A stretch of 64,000 nt of DNA from Sphingomonadaceae bacterium (GTDB lineage: Bacteria > Pseudomonadota > Alphaproteobacteria > Sphingomonadales > Sphingomonadaceae): NCBI GenBank assembly GCA_024236155.1, contig JACKLA010000001.1, forward strand, positions 1,054,001 through 1,118,000. Direction: 5' to 3'. The position numbers were made by a program, and so were the translations under genes. The notes under the pieces are model-generated. The model worked only from the letters and a program-made list of their open reading frames with translations. It did no database searches and was not told where the DNA came from. The first letter of the stretch is position 1. Every line of letters starts with the position of its first letter. This document shows positions 42,943 to 54,491 of this stretch, one piece after another.

Positions 42943-45900
42943 ATGCTGTTCGGGGCAGCGATCGCCGCTGCGACACTCTATCTGGGGCTGCTGTTCTGGC
43001 TCGCTGCGAAGCGGGATCGGCAAGCTGTCCCCGATGGTCAGGCCGAACATCGACAGGGCTGGATCTACGGCCTTTCGCTGGCGGTCTATTGCACCAGTTG
43101 GACTTTTTTCGGTGGGGTGGGTTCGGCCGCGTCTGCCGGGCTGCATTTCCTGCCGATCTATCTCGGTCCGATCCTCGTCTTCACACTGGGCTTCGGGCTG
43201 GTGCGCCGGGTGCTGGCGCAATCCAAGGCGCAGCATTCAACCTCGATCGCCGACTTTCTTTCGGCGCGCTATGGCAAAAGCGCATGGGTCGCCGCGCTCG
43301 TCACCATCATCGCGACCGTCGGCTCGCTCCCTTACATGGCCCTGCAACTGCAATCGGTCGGCAATTCGTTGCTGCTGATCGAGCCCGATGTGGTGGGCGC
43401 CAGAGTCGCGCTTGACGAACTGGTGCTGATCGTTGCCGGGCTGATGGCGCTGTTCGCCATATTGTTCGGATCGCGCCGGGCAGACCGGGCGGGGGACAAT
43501 GCCGGGCTGGTGCTGACCATCGCGCTCGAGGCGGTGGTCAAGCTGGTGGCATTGCTGGCGGTGGCTGCACTGGCGCTGTGGGTGCTCGCTGACGGAGAGG
43601 TCGAGGCGCCGCCCGCGGTTTTCGCTGCAAGCCAGATCGACGCGCGCTTCGCCGTGCTGACGCTGATCGCGGCCTGCGCCGCGCTGTGCCTGCCGCGCCA
43701 GTTCCACATCAGCTTTGTCGAGGCGCAAACCGACCGCGCGACGCCTGCAATGCAATGGGTGTTCCCGCTCTATCTCGTGGTCACCTCGCTGGTGATCGTC
43801 CCCATCGTGCTCGCCGGGCTTGCCGCGTTGCCGGGTGAAACCAATCCTGATTCCATCGTCATGGCGCTGCCGCTCGCGACCGGGAACGAGGCGCTGGCGC
43901 TGCTTGTGTTCATCGGCGGATTTTCGGCCTCTGCGGGCATGATCGTCGTCGCCAGCGTTGCCCTGTCGACCATGATCACCAACGATCTCGTTGCGCCGCT
44001 GGTGTTCCGCCGTGTGCTGCAGGGTGAAGGCGACCGGGCGCGGCTGGCGCAGCGATTGCTCAATATCCGGCGGCTGATCATCGGTGCGCTGCTGTTTCTC
44101 GCCTATCTGTTTTACCTCGGCTTCGGGTCGGTCACGAACCTTGCCGGGCTGGGCACGCTGGCCTTTGCCGCGATGGCCCAGTTCGCCCCCGGGCTGGTGC
44201 TCGGCATGGTCAGCCGCAGTGGCAATCGCGCGGGGATGCTTGCCGGGCTGGCCGTCGGTTTCGGCCTGTGGCTCGCATTGCTGATCCTGCCCGCTGCGAG
44301 CAGTTCCGCCCCATTCGTGGCAATCCATCCCGACCCGCTGGTTTCGGGTGTGGTGTTGAGCCTTGGCGCGAATGTCGCCTGCTACTGGCTCGGGTCGGCA
44401 TTGTGGCGCGAGACGCTGGTCGATGCGGCGCAGGCAGCGGCTTTTGTCGGTACACCGGCACCCGGCGCGGTGCCTGCCCATGCAACAAGGATGCGTGTGG
44501 CCGATATCCGCCTGCTCCTGACGCAATTGCTGGGGCGGAGCCGGGCCGATGCGGCGATCGCTGCCATGCCTGCGGTTTATCGCGACAGCGATTCCGCCGA
44601 TGCCGAAGTGCTGACAATGGCCGAACGCACCATAGCGGGTGTGGTCGGCACTTCATCGGCACGCATGCTGGTGTCGAGCTGGGCCGGGGGTGACCCGGTG
44701 CCGCTGGCCGAAGTCGTCGCGATGTTCGACGAAACCAGTCGCCGCCTCTCGTTCAGCGGCGACCTGCTGCAGATCGCGATCGAGAATATCGATCAGGGTG
44801 TGGCGCTGGTCGATGCCGAGATGAACCTTGTGGCGTGGAACTCGCGCTACCAGCACATGTTCGAATTGCCCGACGAACTGGTGACGGTTGGCACCCCGAT
44901 TGCGGAGCTGATCCGCCTGAACCTGCGGCGCAGCGATATCCCCGATGCCGAGATCGAGCAGCAGGTCGAACGCAGGCTCGATCACATGCGTGCCGGGCGC
45001 GAACACCGGATGGAGCGCGAACAGCATGACGGGCGGATCATGCGCATCGTCGGCAACCCGGCACCGGGCGGCGGCTATGTCACGTCCTATACCGACGTGA
45101 CGGCAGATCGCCGGGCCGAAATCGCGCTGGAGGAAAAGGTCACCGAACGCACCGCCCAGCTGAGCGAAGCCAATGCCGCGCTGGAACTCGCTACGCGCTC
45201 GAAAACCCGTTTCCTTGCGGCGGCGAGCCACGACCTGATCCAGCCGCTCAATGCAGCGCGGCTGTTCGCATCGGCGCTGGGAGAGGAAGTGCGCGACCAG
45301 GGGCAACTGGTCCGACTGGTGAAGGACCTCGACGGATCGATCGCGTCGGCGGACCGGTTGATCCGTGCCTTGCTCGATATTTCGAAGCTCGATGGCGGGG
45401 GGATAGTACCGAAGATCGAGCCGCTCAGCGTCGATGACCTGATCGACGAGGTTGTCCGCGAGTTTGCCGTTCAGGCCGAGGCCAGGGGTATCGGCCTGCG
45501 GCAGGTGCGGACATCGGCGTGGATCGAGAGCGACCGCGTGCTGATGGTCAGCGTGCTGCGCAACCTTATCGGCAATGCGGTGCGCTATACCGGCAAGGGG
45601 AGCGTGCTGGTGGGCGTGCGCCGCAGCGGGAACGAGATCATGCTGGCGGTCTACGACACCGGGCCGGGTATTGCCGATGCCGATCAGGGGAGGATTTTCG
45701 ACGAGTTCCAGCGTGCGTCGGGGGATCGCGAGGGTTTGGGGCTGGGCCTCGCAATCGTGCGACGAACCGCGCGCCTGCTCCAGACGCCGATCGTGATGAA
45801 TTCGCGGCAAGGCCATGGCAGCCTGTTTGGTGTACGAGTGCCGGTGCTGCGCTGGGGTGCCAAGCCGGTCAGGCCCGAACGCAAAGCCGATACCGCGTCG

Positions 45901-46311
45901 ATGGATGCGGCGCGGGTGCTGGTGGTCGACAACGATCCCGCCGCGCTTGCCGCCTCGACTGCATTGCTCGGCAAGTGGCAAATGGAAGTGGTCAGCGCAT
46001 CGGACGAGACTGGCGCACGCGCGGCCTGCCCTTGCGCGCCCGATGTCGTGCTGATGGATTACCGTCTGGATGATGAAGCAAGAGGTGACGCGGTCTATGC
46101 CGCCCTATGCCGGATGTGGGGTGCCCGCCCGCCTGCGATCCTGCTGACTGCGGAGGCAGGCGATGAGACCGAGCAGGCGGCGCGGCGGATGGACGCTCAT
46201 CGGCTGCTCAAGCCATCGTCACCGGCGGCATTGCGCGCATTGCTTGCCGCTGCGGTTGCCCGCAGCAGGCAGGATAGCGATCAGCCGGAACGCGTTTCGA
46301 CCACCGGCTGA
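42943..46311 (+). CDS. Symporter-like hybrid sensor histidine kinase
   Basis: This 1122-residue protein has an N-terminal half (about 1-500) of 12-13 TM helices resembling sodium:solute symporters (SIADFLSARYGKSAWVAALV). It then has a PAS domain (about 612-700, IDQGVALVDAEMNLVAWNSR), a histidine kinase domain with phospho-acceptor H763 in AAASHDLIQPLNAARL, an ATPase domain (GLGLGLAIVRRTARLL), and a C-terminal receiver with Asp1039 in VVLMDYRL. Kinases of this architecture sense or transport-couple to the substrate of neighbouring symporters. The cognate output is probably the LuxR-type regulator encoded tail to tail next to it, with a 31-base 3' overlap. Confidence 0.93.
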   Translation: MLFGAAIAAATLYLGLLFWLAAKRDRQAVPDGQAEHRQGWIYGLSLAVYCTSWTFFGGVGSAASAGLHFLPIYLGPILVFTLGFGLVRRVLAQSKAQHSTSIADFLSARYGKSAWVAALVTIIATVGSLPYMALQLQSVGNSLLLIEPDVVGARVALDELVLIVAGLMALFAILFGSRRADRAGDNAGLVLTIALEAVVKLVALLAVAALALWVLADGEVEAPPAVFAASQIDARFAVLTLIAACAALCLPRQFHISFVEAQTDRATPAMQWVFPLYLVVTSLVIVPIVLAGLAALPGETNPDSIVMALPLATGNEALALLVFIGGFSASAGMIVVASVALSTMITNDLVAPLVFRRVLQGEGDRARLAQRLLNIRRLIIGALLFLAYLFYLGFGSVTNLAGLGTLAFAAMAQFAPGLVLGMVSRSGNRAGMLAGLAVGFGLWLALLILPAASSSAPFVAIHPDPLVSGVVLSLGANVACYWLGSALWRETLVDAAQAAAFVGTPAPGAVPAHATRMRVADIRLLLTQLLGRSRADAAIAAMPAVYRDSDSADAEVLTMAERTIAGVVGTSSARMLVSSWAGGDPVPLAEVVAMFDETSRRLSFSGDLLQIAIENIDQGVALVDAEMNLVAWNSRYQHMFELPDELVTVGTPIAELIRLNLRRSDIPDAEIEQQVERRLDHMRAGREHRMEREQHDGRIMRIVGNPAPGGGYVTSYTDVTADRRAEIALEEKVTERTAQLSEANAALELATRSKTRFLAAASHDLIQPLNAARLFASALGEEVRDQGQLVRLVKDLDGSIASADRLIRALLDISKLDGGGIVPKIEPLSVDDLIDEVVREFAVQAEARGIGLRQVRTSAWIESDRVLMVSVLRNLIGNAVRYTGKGSVLVGVRRSGNEIMLAVYDTGPGIADADQGRIFDEFQRASGDREGLGLGLAIVRRTARLLQTPIVMNSRQGHGSLFGVRVPVLRWGAKPVRPERKADTASMDAARVLVVDNDPAALAASTALLGKWQMEVVSASDETGARAACPCAPDVVLMDYRLDDEARGDAVYAALCRMWGARPPAILLTAEAGDETEQAARRMDAHRLLKPSSPAALRALLAAAVARSRQDSDQPERVSTTG

Positions 46312-46919
46312 TCGACATCGAGCTTGGTCGCCAGCAGCACCGCCTGGGTCCGGCTGACCACTCCAAGCTTGCGGAAGATCGCTGTGATATGCGCCTTCAC
46401 CGTCGCCTCGCTGATGTCGATTTCATAGGCGATCTGCTTGTTGAGCAGCCCTTCGCGCATTTGCCCCAGGATGCGGCGCTGCGCCGGGGTGAGGCTGGCG
46501 ATGCGGGCAAGGTCGTCATCCTCGCCGGCTTCGGTTTCGGGGAACCAGCCATCGCCTTCACGCACTGCGGCGAGCGCATCGCGCATTTCATCGAGGCTGG
46601 CCGATTTGGGAATGAAGGCTGCCGCGCCCAGTTGTTGTGCGGCGGCATAGACGCGTGGTTCCTCGCTTGCGGAAACGATCACGATGGGCAGCGCGGGATA
46701 ATCCTGCCGCAGGTCCATCAGGACTGACAGGCCCTGCGAATCCTCCATATGCAGGTCGAGCAGCAAGGCCTCGGCACCGCTTTCGAGTGCAATGCGTGCC
46801 TCGCCTGCGGAGGATGCCTCGATAATGTCCGCCCCCGGCCACACCTTGCCGACCGCATGGCCGAGCGCGGTGCGGAACAGCGGGTGATCGTCCGCTATGA
46901 TGATCCGGGCAGTTGCCAC
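46281..46919 (-). CDS. LuxR-type response regulator
   Basis: This 212-residue regulator has a receiver domain with phospho-acceptor Asp55 (ALLLDLHMED) and the acidic pair DD at 10-11, followed by a LuxR-type HTH (LTPAQRRILGQMREGLLNKQ, then ISEATVKAHITAIFRKLGVV). It belongs to the AgmR/ErbR-like group that controls acetate and alcohol metabolism in alphaproteobacteria. The GTG start lies two bases after the acs stop, so it is most likely co-transcribed and perhaps coupled with acs. Its 3' end overlaps that of the hybrid kinase. Confidence 0.92.
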   Translation of the reverse strand: MATARIIIADDHPLFRTALGHAVGKVWPGADIIEASSAGEARIALESGAEALLLDLHMEDSQGLSVLMDLRQDYPALPIVIVSASEEPRVYAAAQQLGAAAFIPKSASLDEMRDALAAVREGDGWFPETEAGEDDDLARIASLTPAQRRILGQMREGLLNKQIAYEIDISEATVKAHITAIFRKLGVVSRTQAVLLATKLDVDQPVVETRSG

Positions 46920-46920
46920 C

Positions 46921-48852
<1,932 letters not shown>

Positions 48853-48931
48853 AGCCGGTCTCTCCTCTGACCATCCCCCATAGGGCATCGGGACGGCCCT
48901 TCGCTTTCAGACAAAGGTCTTACGACCAATC

Positions 48932-48954
48932 GCCAAATTGGCACCGACATATGT
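48932..48954. promoter_or_regulatory. Palindromes in the acs/porin divergent promoter region
   Basis: The 143-base gap between divergent acs and porin genes contains a perfect 5-bp inverted repeat, GCCAAATTGGC (48932-48942), followed by the palindrome ACATATGT (48947-48954). Such symmetric elements in a shared control region are candidate regulator sites, perhaps for the neighbouring LuxR-type regulator. I see no clear -35/-10 pair for either gene. Confidence 0.4.
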
Positions 48955-48995
48955 CCACGCCATCCTCCGGGCCAACTAGGGATGGGAGAGAACAG

Positions 48996-50384
48996 ATGAC
49001 ACGTGCCAGCCTGCGTCCGCTTTTAAAGGCTTCGCTCCTTGCGGCAACCTGCCTTGCGGCGAGTCCCGCGATGGCGCAGGAAGAAAGCGTCGAGGAACGT
49101 CTCGACCGGCTCGAAGCGATGATGACGAACCTGATCCAGCGGCTCGATGCGCAACAGGGGCAGGTCGACAAGCAGCAGGCGGAAACGCTCGCGCAGACCC
49201 AGCAGGCATTGCAGGAAACGCGCGAACTGCAGCAGAAGCAGACCGAACTGGCAGCGCAGGCCGATGCGCAAAAACCTGCTGGCAATAGCGGCTTCAACGT
49301 CGGCAAGACCAACGTCACCTATGGTGGCTACGTCAAGATGGATGCAATTACCCAGCGCACCAGCGGCGGGCAGGTCGCGAGCGGGAATATCGTGCGCGAT
49401 TTCCTCATCCCCGGGGCAATTCCCGTAGGTGGCGGGGCGTCAGGGTGGGATACCGATTTCAGTGCCCGCCAGTCGCGTTTCGTGCTCAAGACCTCGACCG
49501 ATGTCGGTAGCGAGCACAAGCTCAACTCGCATCTCGAACTGGATTTCATGGTCACGTCCGAAGGCGATGAACGGGTGTCCAACAGCTACACCCCGCGCTT
49601 GCGGCAGGCTTTCATCACCTATGACAACTGGCTGTTCGGCCAGACTTGGTCGACATTCCAGAATGTCGGTGCATTGCCCGACAGCCTCGATTTCATCGGC
49701 ACCACGCCCGGCACCATCTTTGCCCGGCAACCGATGATCCGATACACCAGTGGCGGATTGCAGATTGCGGTCGAACAGCCCGAGACAACGGTTACTTCCC
49801 GCACGGGCGGGCGAGTGCTGGCGGGCGATGACGGCATTCCCGACATTGTCGCGCGGTACAATTTCAGCGGTGACTGGGGATCGCTCAGCGCCTCTGGTAT
49901 CCTGCGCAACCTGCGGATCGCCAATGACGATTTCGGTACCGGCAGCGACAGCGCGATGGGCTATGGCCTGAGCCTCGCGGGCAAGCTCAAGCTGGGCGAC
50001 AAGGACGACCTGCGCCTGATGGGCACCGTGGGCGACGGGCTGGGGCGCTATATCGGGCTGAACATCGTCAACGATGCCGCGCTCGATGCATCGGGCGATC
50101 TCGATCCGATCTTCACCTGGTCGGGCTTTGCCGCCTATCGCCACGTCTGGGGCGAGGGACTGCGCTCGACCGTGGCGGGTTCCTATTTCAAGGCCGACAA
50201 TCCGATCCTGCTGACCACCAACCAGGTGACCGATGAAAGCTGGAACGCCTTTGCCAACATCATCTGGTCGCCGGTCGGCCCGCTCGATATCGGGATCGAG
50301 TATATGTACGCCCAACGCACGCTGGAAGATGGCCGTTCGGGCAATCTGCAAAAGGTGCAGGTCTCGACCAAATACGCATTCTGA
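48996..50384 (+). CDS. DcaP-like outer-membrane porin
   Basis: This 462-residue protein has a signal peptide ending SPAMAQ, an N-terminal coiled coil (about 32-95; RLDRLEAMMTNLIQRLDAQQ onward) and a 16-strand-type barrel ending in VSTKYAF, a classic aromatic C-terminus. The combination matches DcaP-type trimeric porins, which admit dicarboxylates and related small acids. GGGAGAG lies five bases before ATG 48996. Divergent placement from acs suggests it supplies a carboxylate to the same pathway. Confidence 0.86.
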   Translation: MTRASLRPLLKASLLAATCLAASPAMAQEESVEERLDRLEAMMTNLIQRLDAQQGQVDKQQAETLAQTQQALQETRELQQKQTELAAQADAQKPAGNSGFNVGKTNVTYGGYVKMDAITQRTSGGQVASGNIVRDFLIPGAIPVGGGASGWDTDFSARQSRFVLKTSTDVGSEHKLNSHLELDFMVTSEGDERVSNSYTPRLRQAFITYDNWLFGQTWSTFQNVGALPDSLDFIGTTPGTIFARQPMIRYTSGGLQIAVEQPETTVTSRTGGRVLAGDDGIPDIVARYNFSGDWGSLSASGILRNLRIANDDFGTGSDSAMGYGLSLAGKLKLGDKDDLRLMGTVGDGLGRYIGLNIVNDAALDASGDLDPIFTWSGFAAYRHVWGEGLRSTVAGSYFKADNPILLTTNQVTDESWNAFANIIWSPVGPLDIGIEYMYAQRTLEDGRSGNLQKVQVSTKYAF

Positions 50385-50549
50385 TCGTCGCAACCTCCCC
50401 GGCCCCGGTGCAGCCTCACCCGGCTGCGCCGGGGTCAACCGTTATGCGCCCGACATGCCCCCCCCGCGAAGATGTGTTGACCGCAGCCGCCCGAACGTGG
50501 CAAGCGGCGCGCGCATCGCGAGAAGCCGGTCTGGCAACGACCGGCAAAT

Positions 50550-50623
50550 GCGGGTGTAGCTCAATGGTAGAGCAGCAGCTTCCCAAGCTGACGACGAGGG
50601 TTCGATTCCCTTCACCCGCTCCA
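50550..50623 (+). tRNA. tRNA-Gly (anticodon CCC)
   Basis: This 74-base cloverleaf includes an encoded 3' CCA. The acceptor stem pairs GCGGGTG with CACCCGC, followed by discriminator T. The D-arm is GCTC/GAGC. The anticodon loop TTCCCAA gives CCC, which reads GGG. The T-arm contains GGTTCGATTCC. An outer anticodon-stem position is mismatched, as is common in this tRNA. Nothing marks an integrated element at its 3' end. Confidence 0.95.
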
Positions 50624-50763
50624 GCGCCGCTTTTCAAGACATCGAAGCCATCTTGCAGATGGGCGGCGGACGGGCTGCAATGTCCGAAATTTCTGCCAAC
50701 AATCAAATGTATAATTTTCTGGGCTAACGCCAGTTCAAGAGAAATTTTACGAAATCCTAAGGG

Positions 50764-51724
50764 GTGTCTCTAGCGCGATTCGCGGCTGCCCTGATTCCGC
50801 TCACCATGCATGATCGGCAGCCGGGTCGATATCAGTGTCTCCTACATGGTGCAGTCGAAGCTGCAGAACGCCTGCGACGCGGCCGTTCTGGCCGGGCGCC
50901 AGTCGATGCAGGGCAATGACTGGGACAATGCCTCCGAGCAGGAGGCGGAAAAATTCTTCGATTTCGACTTCCCCAGCGGCACGCATGGTGTGACCGACGC
51001 TGTGTTCGACGTCGACCAGGATGCGGACGATCCGGCGCAGATCGTCGGCAGTGCCACCGGCACAGTGCCAACATCGCTGATGAAGATATTCGGCTATAAC
51101 ACCATGGACATCTCGGCCAATTGCAATGCCAAGCGCGATCTGGGTCACAACGATGTCATGCTGGTGCTCGACGTGACCGGTTCGATGAACGATGCGCCGT
51201 CGAATGGTGGTGGCACCAAGACCGTTCACATCAGCCGATCGTCATGGAACAACGGAAACGGCGGCGGTGGCACCGGTAACCGCCAGGGCTTCCGCACCAG
51301 CGGCGAGGCCTGCATCGAGGAACGCCCGAGCATCGGCAATTCGGATAATACGTTTGAGATCGACGATGTGCCGGTCAACCAGCACATCGTGTTCATGACC
51401 GATGGCATGCTCGACACCGGCGACCAGCTCTATTCCGCGCACGGCGTGAAGCGGTATCAGCAGTGCACGCAGGGTTCCGGCTCGGAGGACGAAAAGCACC
51501 TGTCGCGCTTTGCATCGACCTGCTCGCTGGCGAAATCGATGGGTATCACCGTGAACGATGTGGTGTTCTACACTGCCGACATCTCGATGCCCCGGCTGCT
51601 GCCATGGCACGGCTTTGTCGAAGGCATGTCGCCGACCATCGACATGGAGCTCGAAACAGCGGTGCGCAGCCAGCCCTATGGCAACCAGGCGACACCGCCG
51701 GTGATATGTGCGGAGCCCGACTGA
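50764..51724 (+). pseudogene. Decayed TadG-like pilus-assembly protein gene
   Basis: This is a remnant of a Tad/Flp-type TadG protein with a VWA domain. The conserved beginning AAALIPLTM (50779-50808) is in one frame and the continuation MIGSRVDISVSYMVQSK, LQNACDAAVLAGRQSM (from 50810) is in another, so a one-base shift separates them near 50809. In-frame stops (TAA 50758, TGA 50792) leave neither frame with a proper N-terminus. The VWA region begins normally (DVMLVLDVTGSMND) but then runs into RSSWNNG and FMTDG with far less sequence between than usual. The C-terminal part after residue 245 no longer resembles the family. It probably makes no functional product. Its last codon overlaps the TadE-like gene start. 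Confidence 0.72.
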
Positions 51725-52358
51725 TGCGCCGTGTAGCAAACCTCCTGCGCGAACTGCGCGATGACAATCGCGGCCTCGCCTTCATCGAATTCGCCTTTGC
51801 CGGGCCGATTTTCGTGCTGCTGGTGATCGGCGGTCTCGAAATCGCCAACCTGGCGATGGCGCATTTGCGCGTAAGCCAGATCGCGATGACCGTGGCCGAC
51901 AATGCCGGGCGCGTCACTTCGGGCATTGACGAAGCCAATGTGCGCGAAGTTTTCGCCGGGGCGGACCTGATCGGCGAACCGCTCGATTTTGCCGCCAATG
52001 GCCGATTGTGCTCTCCTCGCTCGAGGAAAACGGCAAGAACGGCAATCGGCGCGGGCAGGTGATCGGCTGGCAACGCTGCTTTGGCGATCTCGCGGTCGAC
52101 CCGGCCTATGGCGAGCAGGGCGACGGGGAGAACGACAACTCGCTACGGGCCGGCATGGGCAAGGACGGCAACCGGATCACTGCAGGTGCCAACACCGCGC
52201 TGATGTTCGTTGAAGTGACCTATGTCTACCAGCCGATGGTCGCGACAGGTTTCTTCGATCCGCCGACGATCCGCTATGAGAGCGCGTTCAATGTGCGCGG
52301 GCGGCAGAACAACGCCATCAGCAACACGCAGAACCTCACGGTCGCGGCCTGCGACTAG
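51724..52358 (+). pseudogene. TadE-like pilus-assembly protein gene with a frameshift
   Basis: The gene begins normally at ATG 51724 with a basic N-terminus, the glutamate of LAFIEFAFAGPIFVLLVIGG in a TM helix, and LRVSQIAMTVADNAGRV. Near 52002 the frame breaks: the first frame runs on to a stop at 52062, while the expected continuation (IVLSSLEENGKNGNRRGQVI, then GRQNNAISNTQNLTVAAC) is in another frame and ends at 52358. One missing base would explain it. The upstream TadG-like gene is also shifted, so decay is more likely than a sequencing error, but only resequencing can settle it. Confidence 0.75.
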
Positions 52359-52478
52359 CGGCTGGCCGGGGTCCTGACCGACCCGGCCGCTTCGCCGATC
52401 GCGATTTTCGCGTCCTGTCATTTGCGCTTCATCCTTTGCGCGCATATCTGTGCGGTACAGGAATCGGAGTTCGCAATA

Positions 52479-53810
52479 ATGACCGCCATCACCCCGGATC
52501 GCCGCCAGTTTCTTGCCGGTACCGCCGCCTCATTCGCTGCGCTGGTGGCCAGCGGCTGCTCGGTCGATCCGGCGATCAGCCGCGCGGCGCTTGCTTCGGG
52601 CTATGGCCCGCTGGTGCCCGATCCCAAGGGGCTGCTCGACCTGCCCGTGGGCTTTTCCTACAAGGTCGTCTCCGCACTGGGCGATGCGATGGACGATGGC
52701 GGCACAGTGCCGGACCGGGCGGATGGCATGGGCTGCTTCGACCTGGGCAATGGCAAGATTGCGCTCGTCCGCAACCACGAGCTTTCGCCCGAACATGATA
52801 ATGGCGGGGCAAGCGGCCCGGCTTTCGATACCGTCGCCCGCAGCCTGGTCCCGCTCGCCGGCGGGACAACCACCATCGTGCTCGACGCGAAAACGCTCAA
52901 GGTCGAGAAGCAATACCGCTCGCTGGCCGGGACGATCCGCAATTGCGCTGGCGGCATCACGCCGTGGGGCAGCTGGCTCACCTGCGAAGAGAACACAGCG
53001 CGGGCCGATGGCAAGATCAACAAGGATCACGGATGGGTGTTCGAAGTTCCGGCGGCTGCCGGGAAGCAGGTCCAGCCGGTTCCGCTCAAGGCAATGGGGC
53101 GCTTCAACCACGAGGCCGCCTGCGTCGATCCGGTCACAGGCATCGTGTACCTGACCGAAGATCGCAATGAATCGCTGCTCTATCGCTTTATCCCGAAGGT
53201 GAAGGGCAAGCTGGCCGAAGGCGGCAGGCTGGAGGCGCTGGCGCTGGTCGACGGCACACGCGACAGCCGCAACTGGGATGCGGTGACGATTGCGACCGGG
53301 GCAGGCCATGCCGTGCGCTGGATCGCGATGGACGATGTCGAGGCGCCGGAAGACGACTTGCGGCAGCGCGGCGCAGCACTTGGCGCATTGGTTTTCGCTC
53401 GCGGCGAGGGCATCTGGATGGGTGAGGGCGAGATGTATTTCGCCTGCACCAGCGGCGGTGCGGCCAAGCTGGGCCAGATATTCCGCCTCAAGGTGCCGCA
53501 GGGCGATGCGCCCGACATGCTCGACCTGTTCTACGAGAGCACCAGCCCCGACCAGTTCAACTATGGCGACAACCTGACCATTGCGCCCGACGGGCACCTG
53601 GTGGTGTGCGAGGACCAGTATACCGACACCGTCAGCAACCATTTGCGCGGCGTCACGCCCGATGGCGTGGCCTATCCGCTGGCGCTGCTGCGCACGCAGA
53701 CCGAACCGGCGGGTGCGTGCTTCTCGCCCGATGGCAAGGTTCTGTTCGTCAATGCCTATAGCCCTACTGCAACGCTGGCGATCACCGGCCCCTGGCCCTG
53801 GATCGGCTGA
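52479..53810 (+). CDS. PhoX-family (DUF839) Tat-exported protein
   Basis: This 443-residue protein has a Tat signal (DRRQFLAG, twin arginines 8 and 9) followed by ASGC at 24-27, so it may be a Tat lipoprotein. The body is a PhoX-type beta-propeller: NHELSPEH, GGITPWGSWLTCEEN, MGRFNHEAACVDPVTGIVYL and GDNLTIAPDGHLVVCEDQ. Characterised PhoX proteins are calcium/iron-dependent alkaline phosphatases; many DUF839 relatives have unknown substrates, so the phosphatase role is not certain. No Pho box was recognised upstream. Confidence 0.86.
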   Translation: MTAITPDRRQFLAGTAASFAALVASGCSVDPAISRAALASGYGPLVPDPKGLLDLPVGFSYKVVSALGDAMDDGGTVPDRADGMGCFDLGNGKIALVRNHELSPEHDNGGASGPAFDTVARSLVPLAGGTTTIVLDAKTLKVEKQYRSLAGTIRNCAGGITPWGSWLTCEENTARADGKINKDHGWVFEVPAAAGKQVQPVPLKAMGRFNHEAACVDPVTGIVYLTEDRNESLLYRFIPKVKGKLAEGGRLEALALVDGTRDSRNWDAVTIATGAGHAVRWIAMDDVEAPEDDLRQRGAALGALVFARGEGIWMGEGEMYFACTSGGAAKLGQIFRLKVPQGDAPDMLDLFYESTSPDQFNYGDNLTIAPDGHLVVCEDQYTDTVSNHLRGVTPDGVAYPLALLRTQTEPAGACFSPDGKVLFVNAYSPTATLAITGPWPWIG

Positions 53811-53822
53811 CCGCGCGGCCGT

Positions 53823-54383
53823 ATGTCGGCTTTCCTGTTCGCTTTCGCCGCCGTTGCACTGACCTCGCTCGGCAGTCGCGACCAGTTGCTGGTCGCCCAT
53901 CTGGCGGGTCGGTTGGGCAAGACACTGGGCCTGCTGGCGACCGGCCTGCTCGTTTCGGTGCTCACTGCCGGGCTGATGGCCTGGGCCGGCTCGACCATTT
54001 CGGCCATGCTGCCGCCTGCCGCCAAGTCCATGCTGGTTGCCATCGCGCTGGTTGTGGCCGGGGTCGAGCTGGCGTGGCCCCGGCAGATGCGCCTTGCTGC
54101 GGAACCGACCCGTTCGCTCGGCGCGATCGGGCTGGTCCTGTTCGGATACCAGATTACCGATGCCGCGCGCTTCCTTGTGTTTGCGCTCGCCGCCGGTTTT
54201 GCCTTCCCGCCACTTGCCGGTGCAGGTGGCGCGCTGGGCGGGGCAGCGGCACTTGTGCTGGGCTGGGTGGCGGGTGACCAGCTTGCCGGATGGCCGCTCA
54301 GGGCGGTGCGTATCGCGCTTGGCGCACTGTTGCTCCTGACCGGGCTATTTATCGGATTATCCGTCAGAGGATTGATATATTAA
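53823..54383 (+). CDS. Six-TM membrane protein, GDT1/UPF0016-like with altered motifs
   Basis: This 186-residue protein has six hydrophobic segments arranged as two similar halves of three, the layout of GDT1/TMEM165 cation transporters. At the positions where those carry E-x-G-D-K/R it has SLGSRDQLLVAHLAG and FGYQITDAARFLVF, so the usual acidic pairs are not conserved. It may be a divergent member that transports a different ion. It follows the PhoX-type gene by 12 bases and may be in its operon. Confidence 0.6.
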   Translation: MSAFLFAFAAVALTSLGSRDQLLVAHLAGRLGKTLGLLATGLLVSVLTAGLMAWAGSTISAMLPPAAKSMLVAIALVVAGVELAWPRQMRLAAEPTRSLGAIGLVLFGYQITDAARFLVFALAAGFAFPPLAGAGGALGGAAALVLGWVAGDQLAGWPLRAVRIALGALLLLTGLFIGLSVRGLIY

Positions 54384-54491
54384 TCGAATAATCCGATTAC
54401 AGGATGCGAGAGAATTCGGGGACCTCGCGGTCGTTTTTTGCGTTGATCTGGTGTAGTGTCAGACACAACAACGGATGACGGAGAAACCATC

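Noticed and set aside
50624..50763. tRNA-Gly 3' end as an integration site
   Set aside because: No integrase, no direct repeat of the tRNA end and no phage genes are in the following sequence; only decayed Tad genes and housekeeping genes follow.
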